Counted from the stretch's first letter, positions 36,462 to 45,938 are shown. The stretch: DNA of 64,000 nucleotides from Leeuwenhoekiella aestuarii (GCF_004104055.1 NZ_QOVJ01000001.1:1240001-1304000); one strand, 5' to 3'. The notes: generated by a model not told the origin, from the sequence alone. Made by a program: numbers and translations.

Positions 36462-37145
36462 TTAACACGTCAATTTATACCCGTAGCCCCGTACGTTGAT
36501 GATTTGAATGCTATCATCCTTAGCCAGTTTCTTGCGGAGTTTAGAAATAAAAACATCCATACTGCGGGAGGCAAAAAAGTCATCTGTATTCCAAAGTTTG
36601 TTGAGGATCAGGCTGCGGTCAAGCACCTGATTTTTGTTTTTAACCAGATGAAAAAGCAAATGCGCCTCGCGATGCGTGAGCAGAACGAGTTCGTCATCTT
36701 CATACTGTAGGGTCTGTTTCGGAAAATTTAACAGATAGCTGCCTATTGTGAGAAGTTCGGAGTTTTTTTGAAGGTTTTTGCGCTGTACCAGATTGTGAAT
36801 GCGTACGATGAGCTCTTCCATACTAAAGGGCTTTTTGAGGTAATCGTTACCACCTATGCTAAAGCCTTCAACTACATCGCTGGTTTGCGATTTGGCCGTT
36901 AAGAAAATGATGGGGATGGTGTCATCCTCCTGACGGATTTCTTTAGCTAACGTAAATCCGTCTTTTTTGGGCATCATCACATCGAGCACCAGGGCATCAT
37001 AGTTGTTTTGAGCAGCCAGCTTATAGGCTTTATCCCCATCTTCAGCGAGATCAACCTTAAAATCCCGGGTTTCCAGACTTTCTTTGACTATTTGCCCTAA
37101 AGCGGCCTCATCTTCTGCAAGTAGAATGTTCAGTTTTTCAGGCAT
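36462..37145 (-). CDS. OmpR-family response regulator
   Basis: A 228-residue two-domain regulator. The receiver has LAEDE and the phosphoacceptor D55 in ALVLDVMMP; the winged helix reads LTHREAHLLFHLV and DVFISKLRKKLAKD. I start at the ATG at 37145, which overlaps the kinase stop by 8 bp; a longer frame to 37214 runs inside the kinase gene. It is the likely binder of the GTTAAC repeats upstream of the divergent GLPGLI operon. Confidence 0.92.
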   Translation of the reverse strand: MPEKLNILLAEDEAALGQIVKESLETRDFKVDLAEDGDKAYKLAAQNNYDALVLDVMMPKKDGFTLAKEIRQEDDTIPIIFLTAKSQTSDVVEGFSIGGNDYLKKPFSMEELIVRIHNLVQRKNLQKNSELLTIGSYLLNFPKQTLQYEDDELVLLTHREAHLLFHLVKNKNQVLDRSLILNKLWNTDDFFASRSMDVFISKLRKKLAKDDSIQIINVRGYGYKLTC

Positions 37146-38724
37146 AAGGCAATTCAATTTTAAAAGTGGTTTTATCATTAACAGCAACGCTGATGCTTCC
37201 GCCGTGTTTTTCAATGATTTTTTTGGTGTAGTAGAGCCCTATTCCAAAGCCTTTTACATCGTGCGTGTTTCCTTTTGGAACTCGGTAAAACTTCTCAAAA
37301 ATTTGTTTTGCTTCTGCTTTGATAAGCGTTTTACCTGAATCAGAAACCTTAATTTGACAGGTGTTCTTAGTTGCAAATAAGCCTACAACTATACTATCTC
37401 CACCATATTTTACAGCATTGTCCAGCAAATTATTTAAAGCGTTTTCAAGATGAAATGCATCTGCAAAAACTTCAATAGCATCACCCGAATCTTCAAACGA
37501 AAAATGCTTTTGGGGAGCCAGCGTCTGATGTTTCGTAATCAGATTGTTGAGCAGATTATTTACAATAACGGGTTCTTTGTTTAAAGCGAGTTCGTCACCA
37601 TCAAGCGTAGCGGTTTCCAGCAACTTTTCAACCATCATGGTAAGTTTATCCAGCTGATTGGTCGAGGTGTTTACGTACTTATCGGTTTTGATCGGGTCGT
37701 TTTCAGTATTAAAATTTTTAATGCCTTCCAGCGCAACACTTATTGTGGCAATTGGCGTTTTAAACTCATGTGTAATGTTGCTGATGAGGTCATTTTTGAC
37801 TTCGGCAAGTTGTTTTTGCCGGTTAATTATTTTAAGCAAAAATATAAGGCAGGCGATTACTGCACTCATTAAAACAGAAGATAAAATAATACCTCCTATA
37901 ATTCTTTTGAAAATAGTGGTTTTAATGTCTGTAAAATATAAATTTAGCGAACTGTCTTTAGGAAGAAAGCTACTTGTAGAATAGGTGTGCAGTCCAGAAC
38001 GTCTTTTTATATCTGGACTTACTATTTGTTTTACATCTTTAGAATTTATAAACTCTAAAGATTTAGCAATATCAATGTCTCTTCTTAATAATTCCACATT
38101 CAGCAGACTATCCATTTTTTCAAGTTGAAGGGTGTCTTCGGTAATAGAAACTACAATTTTAGACGTAAAAACTGCCCATGGATTGAGGCTGTCACTCTGC
38201 GTTTTACGCCCCGAATTAATTAATTTTTGAAATTCTTTTGGGCCTATAGGATTAGATTTGAGAGAATCAAAGCCTTTGTATTGTTTTAAAAAGGATATCG
38301 GATTTACAGAACTAGATTCAGTAGAATCAGTACTCTTTAATTTTGAAGTATGTGGTATTTCATCTGATCTAAGACTATCTAAACCTTTTAAAATATGTAT
38401 TGATTTAATCTTGCCGGGTTTAATAGAGTCGAGTCCTTTAAAACCCTGACTGCTTAAATCAATTCTCTTGAGAATACTATCAATTTTTTGCGTGGTAGAT
38501 GCTTTTTGTGAATTGTTGTCAATCAACAAACTCAACGTATTATTCTTAGCTAATACTGTATAATAGGAGTCAACAGCATTATCCAGACTAGCTTGTAATT
38601 CATCTATAAGTCTAAGACGTTCTGTCTCATAATTTTTTATGTTCCAATAAAACTGAATGGAGAGTGTAACGAGTATTACCCCGCTGATAAAATAGATTAA
38701 GATAAGATAGTTTCTGTTTTTCAT
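37138..38724 (-). CDS. Sensor histidine kinase with repeat-bearing periplasmic domain
   Basis: A 528-residue membrane kinase. TM1 spans about residues 7-27, the periplasmic sensor 28-270, TM2 271-299, HisKA with H319 in SNITHEFKTPIA, and HATPase from about 430 (NALNNLLDNAVKYGG). The sensor has three copies of a (F/L/Y)KG(L/F)DS(I/L)(K/R) motif at 95, 112 and 149. It is translationally coupled to its regulator. The minus-strand -7 box (38729-38736) gives an almost leaderless transcript. The divergent GLPGLI genes are its probable output. Confidence 0.9.
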   Translation of the reverse strand: MKNRNYLILIYFISGVILVTLSIQFYWNIKNYETERLRLIDELQASLDNAVDSYYTVLAKNNTLSLLIDNNSQKASTTQKIDSILKRIDLSSQGFKGLDSIKPGKIKSIHILKGLDSLRSDEIPHTSKLKSTDSTESSSVNPISFLKQYKGFDSLKSNPIGPKEFQKLINSGRKTQSDSLNPWAVFTSKIVVSITEDTLQLEKMDSLLNVELLRRDIDIAKSLEFINSKDVKQIVSPDIKRRSGLHTYSTSSFLPKDSSLNLYFTDIKTTIFKRIIGGIILSSVLMSAVIACLIFLLKIINRQKQLAEVKNDLISNITHEFKTPIATISVALEGIKNFNTENDPIKTDKYVNTSTNQLDKLTMMVEKLLETATLDGDELALNKEPVIVNNLLNNLITKHQTLAPQKHFSFEDSGDAIEVFADAFHLENALNNLLDNAVKYGGDSIVVGLFATKNTCQIKVSDSGKTLIKAEAKQIFEKFYRVPKGNTHDVKGFGIGLYYTKKIIEKHGGSISVAVNDKTTFKIELPYA

Positions 38725-38728
38725 AGTT

Positions 38729-38736
38729 CAAATGTA
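38729..38736 (-). promoter_or_regulatory. -7 box for the histidine kinase operon
   Basis: On the minus strand TACATTTG matches TAnnTTTG and ends 4 bp before the ATG at 38724, implying a leaderless mRNA. Confidence 0.5.
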
Positions 38737-38763
38737 AATTCAAATATCGAGAACAGATTCTTT

Positions 38764-38790
38764 GGTTAACACTCGTTAACGTTGGTTAAC
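38764..38790. promoter_or_regulatory. Three direct GTTAAC repeats, likely response-regulator sites
   Basis: GGTTAAC, CGTTAAC and GGTTAAC begin at 38764, 38774 and 38784, exactly 10 bp apart. OmpR-family regulators bind direct repeats of about 10-11 bp. The sites lie about 40-65 bp upstream of the predicted leftward start and 30-50 bp upstream of the rightward CATCTTTG (38813-38820), so they can act on both promoters. Confidence 0.65.
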
Positions 38791-38849
38791 GCTTTTGTTC
38801 TAAAGACTTAGGCATCTTTGTTTCAGAATCAATCAAAAATCGAACAGTT

Positions 38850-39671
38850 ATGAATATTAAAATGTTATCCATTCTTATTTTCTTTCTCGCTTTCGCGGAA
38901 GCTTTACAGGCTCAGGAATTTCAGGGCGTTGCCACCTATAAATCCAGACGTCAGGTCAATCTTAAAATGGAGGGTAAGAATATGACCGATGCGATGCAAA
39001 AGCAAATCGCAGATCAGCTTAAAAAACAATTTGAAAAAACGTATACGCTTACTTTTGACCGCAATCAATCGCTTTATAAGGAAAATGAAAAGTTAGCCAA
39101 GCCTGATGTGGCCAGCTCCGGAGGGTTTCAGATTAAAATCAGTCAGAGCCGGGATATTTTGTATAAAAATACGGCAGCTAAACGCTACGAACGGCAGGAA
39201 GATGTGCTGGGTAAAATCTTTTTGGTTCAGGACAGCCTTCAGAAACCCGATTGGCAATTGGAAAAAGAAACGAAATCTATTGGCGATTATACCTGTTTTA
39301 AAGCCACCCGTACCGAAGAGGTAACCAGCCAGACGTTTGAGTCTGATTCTATGAAAACCAAAGATACCACCTACACTAAAACCATCACGGCCTGGTATAC
39401 CCCACAAATTCCCGTAAGTCACGGTCCGGCGATGAACTGGGGTCTGCCGGGTCTTATCCTTGAAATTCAGGATGGTAAACAAAGTATTTTATGCAGCCAG
39501 ATCGTACTCAACCCGGAAGATAAAATAGAAATTGAGGCTCCTGAAGGCGGAAAAATTGTTGATGAAGCCAGTATGAAAGCCATTCAGGAAGAGAAAATGA
39601 AAGAATGGATAGAGCGCAACAGCAGCAACCGCGAAGACGGTAAAAGCTTTACGATAAAAATAGGTGGTTAA
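38850..39671 (+). CDS. GLPGLI family protein (copy 1)
   Basis: A 273-residue protein with a signal peptide ending in LQAQ. It matches TIGR01200, named for the GLPGLI motif, which is present as NWGLPGLILEIQDG near residue 200. The N-terminal GVATYKSRRQ strand and the following QIADQLKKQFEKTYTLTF helix are also conserved. Function unknown; the family is specific to Bacteroidetes and tends to lie with TonB-like barrels. The operon, together with copy 2 and the outer-membrane protein, is divergent from the two-component system. Confidence 0.85.
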   Translation: MNIKMLSILIFFLAFAEALQAQEFQGVATYKSRRQVNLKMEGKNMTDAMQKQIADQLKKQFEKTYTLTFDRNQSLYKENEKLAKPDVASSGGFQIKISQSRDILYKNTAAKRYERQEDVLGKIFLVQDSLQKPDWQLEKETKSIGDYTCFKATRTEEVTSQTFESDSMKTKDTTYTKTITAWYTPQIPVSHGPAMNWGLPGLILEIQDGKQSILCSQIVLNPEDKIEIEAPEGGKIVDEASMKAIQEEKMKEWIERNSSNREDGKSFTIKIGG

Positions 39672-39733
39672 GGGTCAAAGCTGTTAAACCTATTTAGAAA
39701 TTATGAGTCCAAGAGCGATAAACTTTTTGACTT

Positions 39734-40567
39734 ATGAAAATCTACAGCATACTCCTGATCTTGACGGTATTACTCGCGTTACCCGCTCAGGCTCAAAAAT
39801 TTGATGGCGGTATCGCCACCTATCAATCTAAAACCTCGTTTGATATGGACAATTTTGGCGGTCGCGAAATGAGCGAGCAGATGAAAAAGCAAATCGCCGA
39901 GCGTATGAAAAGCAGGCTTGAGAAGACGTTTACGCTTTCCTTCAACAAAGACGAGTCTATTTATGAGGAAGAGGCCAAGCTTGAAACTCCCGGCGCCGGA
40001 GGCGGAATGCGCTTTATGGGTGGCGGTTTTTCGCAGGGCGGAATTTATAAAAACATTGCAGACGATGTCTACGCGCGTCAAAATGAGTTGATGGGCAAAA
40101 CATTTTTAGTCAAAGACACCCTTGCTAAGCTCGATTGGAAGCTGGAGAAAGAGAGTAAAATGATCGGGCAATATGCCGCTTTTAAAGCTACTGCAGTGCG
40201 CAAAATTGAGCAGAATCCATGGGAGGCTTTACGCCGAAACCGAAATGCGGAGGCAGACAGTACGGCTGCAGAAGCACCAAAGGAAATGGTAATCACTGCC
40301 TGGTACACCCCACAAATTCCCGTAAGTCAGGGACCCGATGAATACTGGGGATTACCCGGTTTAATCCTGGAGGTTAGTGCCGGTCCTACCGTGATTTTAT
40401 GTAACAAAATTGTCATCAACCCGCAGAGTGGTCTCGATATCGAAATGCCAAAAAAAGGTGATGAAGTTACCCGTGAGGAATACGAGAAAATCCTTGCCGA
40501 GAAAACCAAAGAAATGAGCGAGCGTATGGGCGGCGGTCGTGGTGGTTTTAGAAGGGGCAGAGGCTAA
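39734..40567 (+). CDS. GLPGLI family protein (copy 2)
   Basis: A 277-residue protein, paralogous to copy 1, with signal peptide ending in PAQAQ. GIATYQSKTSFDM, EKTFTLSFNKDESIYE and YWGLPGLILEVSAG are shared features. It differs by a Gly/Arg/Phe-rich C-terminus (MGGGRGGFRRGRG) and a Gly/Met-rich loop near residue 95. It lies 62 bp after copy 1 and 36 bp before the outer-membrane protein. The tandem pair suggests divergence after duplication. Confidence 0.85.
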   Translation: MKIYSILLILTVLLALPAQAQKFDGGIATYQSKTSFDMDNFGGREMSEQMKKQIAERMKSRLEKTFTLSFNKDESIYEEEAKLETPGAGGGMRFMGGGFSQGGIYKNIADDVYARQNELMGKTFLVKDTLAKLDWKLEKESKMIGQYAAFKATAVRKIEQNPWEALRRNRNAEADSTAAEAPKEMVITAWYTPQIPVSQGPDEYWGLPGLILEVSAGPTVILCNKIVINPQSGLDIEMPKKGDEVTREEYEKILAEKTKEMSERMGGGRGGFRRGRG

Positions 40568-40603
40568 GCCAAACGGGTTGCAACTACAATCAATCAAAAA
40601 TCA

Positions 40604-43309
40604 ATGAAATACATTATTCCTTTATTTTTAGTGTTTAGCCTGGCGGCGAAAGCACAAAGTGTACGCATAAGCGGTACGGTAAAAGACAGCATTGGCACCC
40701 CGCTTGAGCTGGCAAACATCATAGCAACCCTTGCAGATACGGGTGAGATGGAATCTTATGCGATCTCCAATTCAGATGGGCGGTATCAATTTAATCTGCC
40801 TTCTGGGGCGTCCTACTCATTGGTTGCAAGTTTTCTTGGGCTGGCACCCACTACAAAAGAGATTAGCATAGCAAAAGACGCCGAATATCTCAATCTGGAT
40901 TTTGTGCTGATGCCTGCCGCAAACCAGCTTGATGATGTGGAGATCGTTTACGAAATGCCCGTGGTCGTACGCGGCGATACCATAGTTTACAACACAGATA
41001 GTTTTACTAACGGAACCGAGCAAAAACTGGGCGATGTGCTTAAAAAACTCCCCGGCGTAACAGTAGATGAAGACGGACAGATTCAGGTTGAAGGTCAGAC
41101 TGTTTCTAAAGTGATGATTGAAGGAAAAGATTTTTTTGACGGCAGCTCTAAGCTGGCTGTTAAAAATATTCCGGCAGATGCTTTGAAAAAGGTGGAAGTA
41201 TTAAAAAATTACAATGAAGTAGATCAGATGCGCGGTTTGGGTAATGACCAAAACAACGTGGCGATCAATCTTAAGCTGAAGGAAGGCAAGAAAAACTTTT
41301 GGTTTGGTGAAGTACAGGGCGGTATTGGCGATGGAGGGGAAACCCGTTATCTGGGTAGCGCCAAGCTGTTTTACTACAGTCCGAAAGGAAGCATCAACCT
41401 AATTGGTAATACCAATAATACCGGCGATGTGCCATTCACGTTTCGGGATTATTTCAACTTTACCGGAGGTTTTAGAAACTTCAATCAGCGAGGCGGGACC
41501 TCGTTCAATATTTCAGACAGCGGACTGGGCTTTTTGGTCACTCAAAATAACCGCGCGCTTGAAATCAATACTAATTTTGCCGCTGCAAACTTTAGCTATG
41601 AGGCCTCAGATGCCTGGGATTTGAGTGGTTTTACTTTATTTAGCGACAATTCTACCGATTTCTTTCAGCGTTCTCTTCGCAACTATATCGCAACTCAGGC
41701 AACGGAGGTAAATACCGAAAACAGCAATCAGGCCAATCAGCTGGCGATGGCAAAATTCAGCAGCATTTATAAACCGAATGACAAGCTGCAAATAGACTAT
41801 GATGTTTTGGCTAAAAAATCGAAGCAATCTGAAATGACGGATGCGCTTTCAGTTTTTACCCGAAATGATACAATCATTAGAAACCCGATTGCCGAGCAAA
41901 AAGACAATCAGCCTTTTAGCTTAAATCAAAACCTGAACGCCTATTATACGCTTGACGATAAGAATATTTTTGCCGGGTTTGTACAGCATCTGTATCAAAA
42001 TGAAGATCCGTTTTACAATGCGATCCTGGGGCAGCAGCCTTTTACAGAAATCCTTCCGCTAGATACGCTTCAAAGCAAAACGCGTTTTGACATCAATCAG
42101 GATAAGCTGATCAAAACGAATAAGCTAGACAGCAAGATTGATTATTACTACGTGATCAACGACAAGAGCAATCTTAATCTTACGGTGGGAACGACGCTGA
42201 GCAGGCAGGATTTCAATTCAGGAATTTTCCAGATTTTAGAAGACGGAACCGTCAATACCTTTGTAGGAGACAGCCTTAATAATGACGTAACTTATAAGTT
42301 TACCGATGTGTTTTTAGGCGCACACTACAAGTTTAAAACCGGAATTTTCACGTTTACTCCCGGTGTGACGCTGCACAACTACACGGTTTCTTCAGAACAG
42401 TTGGGGGCCAAAACCAGCAGTAATGAATTCAAATTGCTTCCGGATTTGTTTGCTATTGCGCAGTTTAAACAAAGCGAAAGCCTACGCCTCAATTATCAAA
42501 TGACGGCAGATTATACAGACGTTAATAATTTCGCCGAAGGCTATGTTTTCAATAACTACAACCGGATGTTTTGCGGTAACCGGGATATTGAGAACGCTAT
42601 TTTTCATACGGCCAGCCTCAGTTATTTCAACTTTAATATGTTCAACTTCACAAACCTGAACGGGGGCGTGAGTTATACTCGAAGAGTTGATGCGATAAAA
42701 AGTCAGACGGCTATTAACAGCATCAATCAGGCTTCATCGCCTATCAACAGTAATTTTGTAGATGAGGTATTAAGTGCCAACGGGCGTTTTCAAAAAACTT
42801 TCAGGAAGTGGAAAGCTAATTTAAGCGGAAACGTCTCGTATAGCGAACTCAATAATATTGTAAACAATCAGCCTGCTTTGTCGCAGAATTTTACGCAGAA
42901 CTATCAGGGGAGTGTGGAAACCAATTTTAAGAATGCTCCCAACTTTGAGGTAGGTTACAACCGAAGCATCAATAATTATCAAAACGGAAATAGCGACCGC
43001 ACCTTTTTTACAGATCGTCCTTTTGCTAACGTAGATGTGCGATTTTTAAAGGGCTTTACCTTTACCGCAGACTGGAGTTATTACAATTATTATGATAAAG
43101 ACGACACCGTGCAAAACGAGTACGCCTTTTTTGAAGCCTCTTTGCGGTATCAGAAACCGGAGAGCAAGTGGGAATTCATGCTTGACGGTACTAACCTACT
43201 TAATGTAGATTCCTTAAACAATGACAATTTTAATGAAAACTTTAGCACCACAACCGAGTATTTTGTGATGCCGCGCATCGTGATGTTCTCGGTGCGATAC
43301 AATTTATAG
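40604..43309 (+). CDS. Outer-membrane beta-barrel protein with carboxypeptidase-regulatory domain
   Basis: A 901-residue protein of the TonB-receptor-like outer-membrane barrel group. Signal peptide (AKAQ), CarboxypepD_reg-like domain (ISGTVKDSIGTPLELANIIA), a plug-like section with GDTIVYNTDSF and LKKLPGVTVDEDGQIQVEG, then a barrel ending in MFSVRYNL. The usual TonB box is not obvious. It shares an operon with two GLPGLI proteins, so the set could import or sense an unknown solute. A terminator follows at 43335. Confidence 0.86.
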   Translation: MKYIIPLFLVFSLAAKAQSVRISGTVKDSIGTPLELANIIATLADTGEMESYAISNSDGRYQFNLPSGASYSLVASFLGLAPTTKEISIAKDAEYLNLDFVLMPAANQLDDVEIVYEMPVVVRGDTIVYNTDSFTNGTEQKLGDVLKKLPGVTVDEDGQIQVEGQTVSKVMIEGKDFFDGSSKLAVKNIPADALKKVEVLKNYNEVDQMRGLGNDQNNVAINLKLKEGKKNFWFGEVQGGIGDGGETRYLGSAKLFYYSPKGSINLIGNTNNTGDVPFTFRDYFNFTGGFRNFNQRGGTSFNISDSGLGFLVTQNNRALEINTNFAAANFSYEASDAWDLSGFTLFSDNSTDFFQRSLRNYIATQATEVNTENSNQANQLAMAKFSSIYKPNDKLQIDYDVLAKKSKQSEMTDALSVFTRNDTIIRNPIAEQKDNQPFSLNQNLNAYYTLDDKNIFAGFVQHLYQNEDPFYNAILGQQPFTEILPLDTLQSKTRFDINQDKLIKTNKLDSKIDYYYVINDKSNLNLTVGTTLSRQDFNSGIFQILEDGTVNTFVGDSLNNDVTYKFTDVFLGAHYKFKTGIFTFTPGVTLHNYTVSSEQLGAKTSSNEFKLLPDLFAIAQFKQSESLRLNYQMTADYTDVNNFAEGYVFNNYNRMFCGNRDIENAIFHTASLSYFNFNMFNFTNLNGGVSYTRRVDAIKSQTAINSINQASSPINSNFVDEVLSANGRFQKTFRKWKANLSGNVSYSELNNIVNNQPALSQNFTQNYQGSVETNFKNAPNFEVGYNRSINNYQNGNSDRTFFTDRPFANVDVRFLKGFTFTADWSYYNYYDKDDTVQNEYAFFEASLRYQKPESKWEFMLDGTNLLNVDSLNNDNFNENFSTTTEYFVMPRIVMFSVRYNL

Positions 43310-43334
43310 AAGGCAGTTTAGTAGCGTTTATAGG

Positions 43335-43371
43335 AAAACCTGGAAACTCGAATTTAGTTTCCGGGTTTTTT
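43335..43371. terminator. Bidirectional terminator between outer-membrane barrel and hydroxyacid dehydrogenase
   Basis: AAAACCTGGAAACT and AGTTTCCGGGTTTT arms have one mismatch pair and a 7-nt loop, with T runs on both sides. It ends the GLPGLI operon and the leftward gene ending at 43370. Confidence 0.75.
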
Positions 43372-44296
43372 AATATCCTTTATCCTGAGAAACGGTATTC
43401 TTCAATTCTTCGCCCTTTTCCATTCTTCTATAATTCTCAGCAATTTGAGGTGCTACTGAAGCGGCGTTGCTCATACTGGCCACGTGCGGAGTGATTAAAA
43501 TATCTTTTCTATTCCAAAATTTGTGGTCCTCGGGTAAGGGTTCGGTATGAAATACATCAAGCGCGGCACCGCTCAATTTCCCGGAATCTAAAGCTGCAAT
43601 CAAATCTTCATCTACCAAATGTCCGCCACGCGCCACATTAATCAAATAGGCTCTTTTGGGAAGTTTTTCGAATAAAGCCGTATTTAAAATACCTTCGGTG
43701 TCTTCCGTCAACGGAAGCAAACAAACCAAAATTTCAGCTTGTGCTAAAAACTCATCCAGTTCGTCGTGTTTATAACTTGTGATGCCTTCAACATCTTTTC
43801 GCGAATGCGACCAGCCGCTTACCTGAAAACCGGTTTGCTGAAGCGTCTTTCCTACTGCCTGTCCCAAAGTTCCAAAACCCAGAATACCAATCTGCACATC
43901 AGGAACGCGTTTGTACTGGGTTGGCTTCCATTGGGATTGGTCCTGCAAACTGCGGTATAGCGGCAGATTTTTGATGTGATTCAGGCATAAGGTTAACACA
44001 AATTCCTGCATATCGCTGGCAAGTTCCTCGTCAACAACTCGCGTTAACGTAACATCTTTTGGTAATGAGGGATCATTAAATAAATGGTCTACTCCGGCCC
44101 CCATAGAACCAATGACTTTTAAGTTGGGATAACCTTCAAAACTTCCGTTAGGTGCTTTCCAGGTAACCGCCATGGTTACGGCACTTTTATCTTTAGCCGT
44201 TTCTGGGGTGACCAGTTCAATTTCAGGATCAGCCTTTTGTAAGGCTTTAATCCATGGTTGGTAGTCTTTGTTGTTGCGGATAAGTAAGAGTGCCAT
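43370..44296 (-). CDS. D-2-hydroxyacid dehydrogenase (glyoxylate/hydroxypyruvate reductase A-like)
   Basis: A 308-residue NAD(P)-dependent dehydrogenase. The nucleotide site is IGILGFGTLGQAVGKTLQQTG; catalytic residues lie in YLINVARGGHLVDEDL (Arg), HTEPLPEDH (Glu) and ITPHVAS (His). The GhrA-type layout suggests glyoxylate or hydroxypyruvate reduction, but 2-oxoacid specificity cannot be set from sequence. It stands downstream of metK with a terminator between. Confidence 0.87.
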   Translation of the reverse strand: MALLLIRNNKDYQPWIKALQKADPEIELVTPETAKDKSAVTMAVTWKAPNGSFEGYPNLKVIGSMGAGVDHLFNDPSLPKDVTLTRVVDEELASDMQEFVLTLCLNHIKNLPLYRSLQDQSQWKPTQYKRVPDVQIGILGFGTLGQAVGKTLQQTGFQVSGWSHSRKDVEGITSYKHDELDEFLAQAEILVCLLPLTEDTEGILNTALFEKLPKRAYLINVARGGHLVDEDLIAALDSGKLSGAALDVFHTEPLPEDHKFWNRKDILITPHVASMSNAASVAPQIAENYRRMEKGEELKNTVSQDKGY

Positions 44297-44324
44297 AATT
44301 CAGTTTTTAAGTTCTAAAATTAAA

Positions 44325-44351
44325 AAATGCCACCGTAGAGCGATGGCATTT
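44325..44351 (-). terminator. Terminator of metK
   Basis: AAATGCCA and TGGCATTT arms; read leftward the hairpin is followed by a T run. It lies 28 bp after the metK stop. Confidence 0.75.
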
Positions 44352-44378
44352 CGTATAGGTTTATGTGTTTTTTAGGAC

Positions 44379-45632
44379 TTACAGCCCAAATACTTCTTTT
44401 ACCTGGTCAACATAATCAAGTTTTTCCCATGTAAATAATTCAACTTCTTTTTCTACACGACCGCTGTAAGGGCTTTCAAAAACTTTAGTAATGGTTTGTG
44501 GGTCTTTACCCATATGACCATAAGCTGCAGTTTCTCTATAAATAGGATTGCGCAATTTTAAACGTTCTTCAATCGCTGCAGGGCGCATATCAAACAGTTG
44601 GCGCACTTTTGCAGCGATCTCGCCGTTGCTTAAATCTACTTTTTTGGTTCCGTAGGTATCAACAAAAATGGAAGTAGGTTCTACCACACCAATCGCGTAA
44701 GATACCTGTACCAGAACTTCGTCTGCAACACCGGCTGCAACCAGATTCTTAGCGATATGTCGAGCCGCATAAGCTGCAGAACGGTCTACTTTACTCGGGT
44801 CTTTCCCTGAAAAAGCACCACCACCGTGAGCACCTTTTCCGCCGTAAGTATCTACAATAATTTTGCGACCGGTAAGGCCGGCATCTCCGTGAGGACCACC
44901 TATTACAAACTTTCCGGTTGGGTTGATGTGGTAGGTGATATCGTCGTTAAAAAGTTTAGCCAAATCATCAGTCAATGCTGCTTTTACCCGTGGAATCAAT
45001 ATCGAAATGATATCCTCTTTGATTTTAGCCAGCATTTTTTCGTCTTCATCAAACTCGTCGTGCTGGGTAGAAACCACGATGGCCACAATTTTCTGCGGAA
45101 CGTTGTCATCAGAATACTCAATAGTTACCTGAGCTTTTGCATCAGGACGTAAGTAGGTGATTTCTTTTTCTTCGCGACGCAGCTTTGCCAGTTCGATCAT
45201 AATGCGATGCGAAATGTCGAGCGCAAGCGGCATATAATTCCCGGTCTCTTTAGTCGCGTAGCCAAACATCATCCCCTGGTCACCGGCTCCCTGTTCTTCT
45301 TTTGAAGCCCGGTCAACACCCTGATTGATATCTTGCGATTGCTCGTGAATCAAAGAGATCACTCCGCAGCTGTCACCGCTAAACTGGTAAGCACCTTTGG
45401 TATACCCAATGTCATTGATCACCCCACGCGCGATGTTTTGTACGTCGATATAGGTGTCGCTTTTTACTTCGCCTGCTAGTACCACCTGACCGGTAGTGAC
45501 AAGGGTTTCACAAGCCACTTTAGACTCGGGGTCAAAAGCTAAAAAATTATCAAGTAAGGTATCGCTGATTTGATCAGCGATCTTATCGGGGTGTCCTTCA
45601 GACACACTTTCTGAGGTAAATAAATAAGCCAT
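44379..45632 (-). CDS. metK: S-adenosylmethionine synthetase
   Basis: A 417-residue enzyme making SAM from methionine and ATP. SVSEGHPDKIADQISD, GAGDQGMMFGYA, GGPHGDAGLTGRKIIVDTYGG and GGGAFSGKDPSKVDRSAAY are the classic signatures. The ATG at 45632 (MAYLFTSES) is used; a longer frame to 45725 adds residues unlike the family. It is divergent from the SAM riboswitch-metY unit. Its own leader does not contain a second riboswitch in sense orientation. Confidence 0.97.
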   Translation of the reverse strand: MAYLFTSESVSEGHPDKIADQISDTLLDNFLAFDPESKVACETLVTTGQVVLAGEVKSDTYIDVQNIARGVINDIGYTKGAYQFSGDSCGVISLIHEQSQDINQGVDRASKEEQGAGDQGMMFGYATKETGNYMPLALDISHRIMIELAKLRREEKEITYLRPDAKAQVTIEYSDDNVPQKIVAIVVSTQHDEFDEDEKMLAKIKEDIISILIPRVKAALTDDLAKLFNDDITYHINPTGKFVIGGPHGDAGLTGRKIIVDTYGGKGAHGGGAFSGKDPSKVDRSAAYAARHIAKNLVAAGVADEVLVQVSYAIGVVEPTSIFVDTYGTKKVDLSNGEIAAKVRQLFDMRPAAIEERLKLRNPIYRETAAYGHMGKDPQTITKVFESPYSGRVEKEVELFTWEKLDYVDQVKEVFGL

Positions 45633-45875
45633 TAAGCATTTTTTTATTCCCGTAACTGGGATTAAACGTCGAAGAACGATTTGACAAATGCAATGAAAAT
45701 GGTAGTGTGTTACTGCCTTTAGCATTTTTTACACCAAAATTAATCGGCATAAGAGGTTGCAATCAGTCAAATCTTTCCTCTTTAGGCTGGCAAATGTATA
45801 AATTTAGAAGGTATTACAAAACAGGATTTAAAATCTTATGATATTTTATGACTTGATAAAAATAAACCGATTTTG

Positions 45876-45908
45876 TTTGCATATATTTAAAACGTTTTGC
45901 AATCTTTG
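45876..45908 (+). promoter_or_regulatory. Promoter for the SAM riboswitch-metY transcript
   Basis: TTTG (45876-45879) and AATCTTTG (45901-45908, one mismatch to TAnnTTTG) are 21 bp apart. The block GTTTTGCAAT(C/A)TTTG is shared with the promoter region before the second riboswitch (63243-63257). Confidence 0.5.
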
Positions 45909-45938
45909 TGCTCACAAAGTTCTCAAACTTACTGAAAT

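Noticed and set aside
38764-38790. GTTAAC repeats as DnaA boxes or an origin
   Set aside because: They do not match TTATCCACA-type boxes, and no dnaA/dnaN or AT-rich unwinding region is present.
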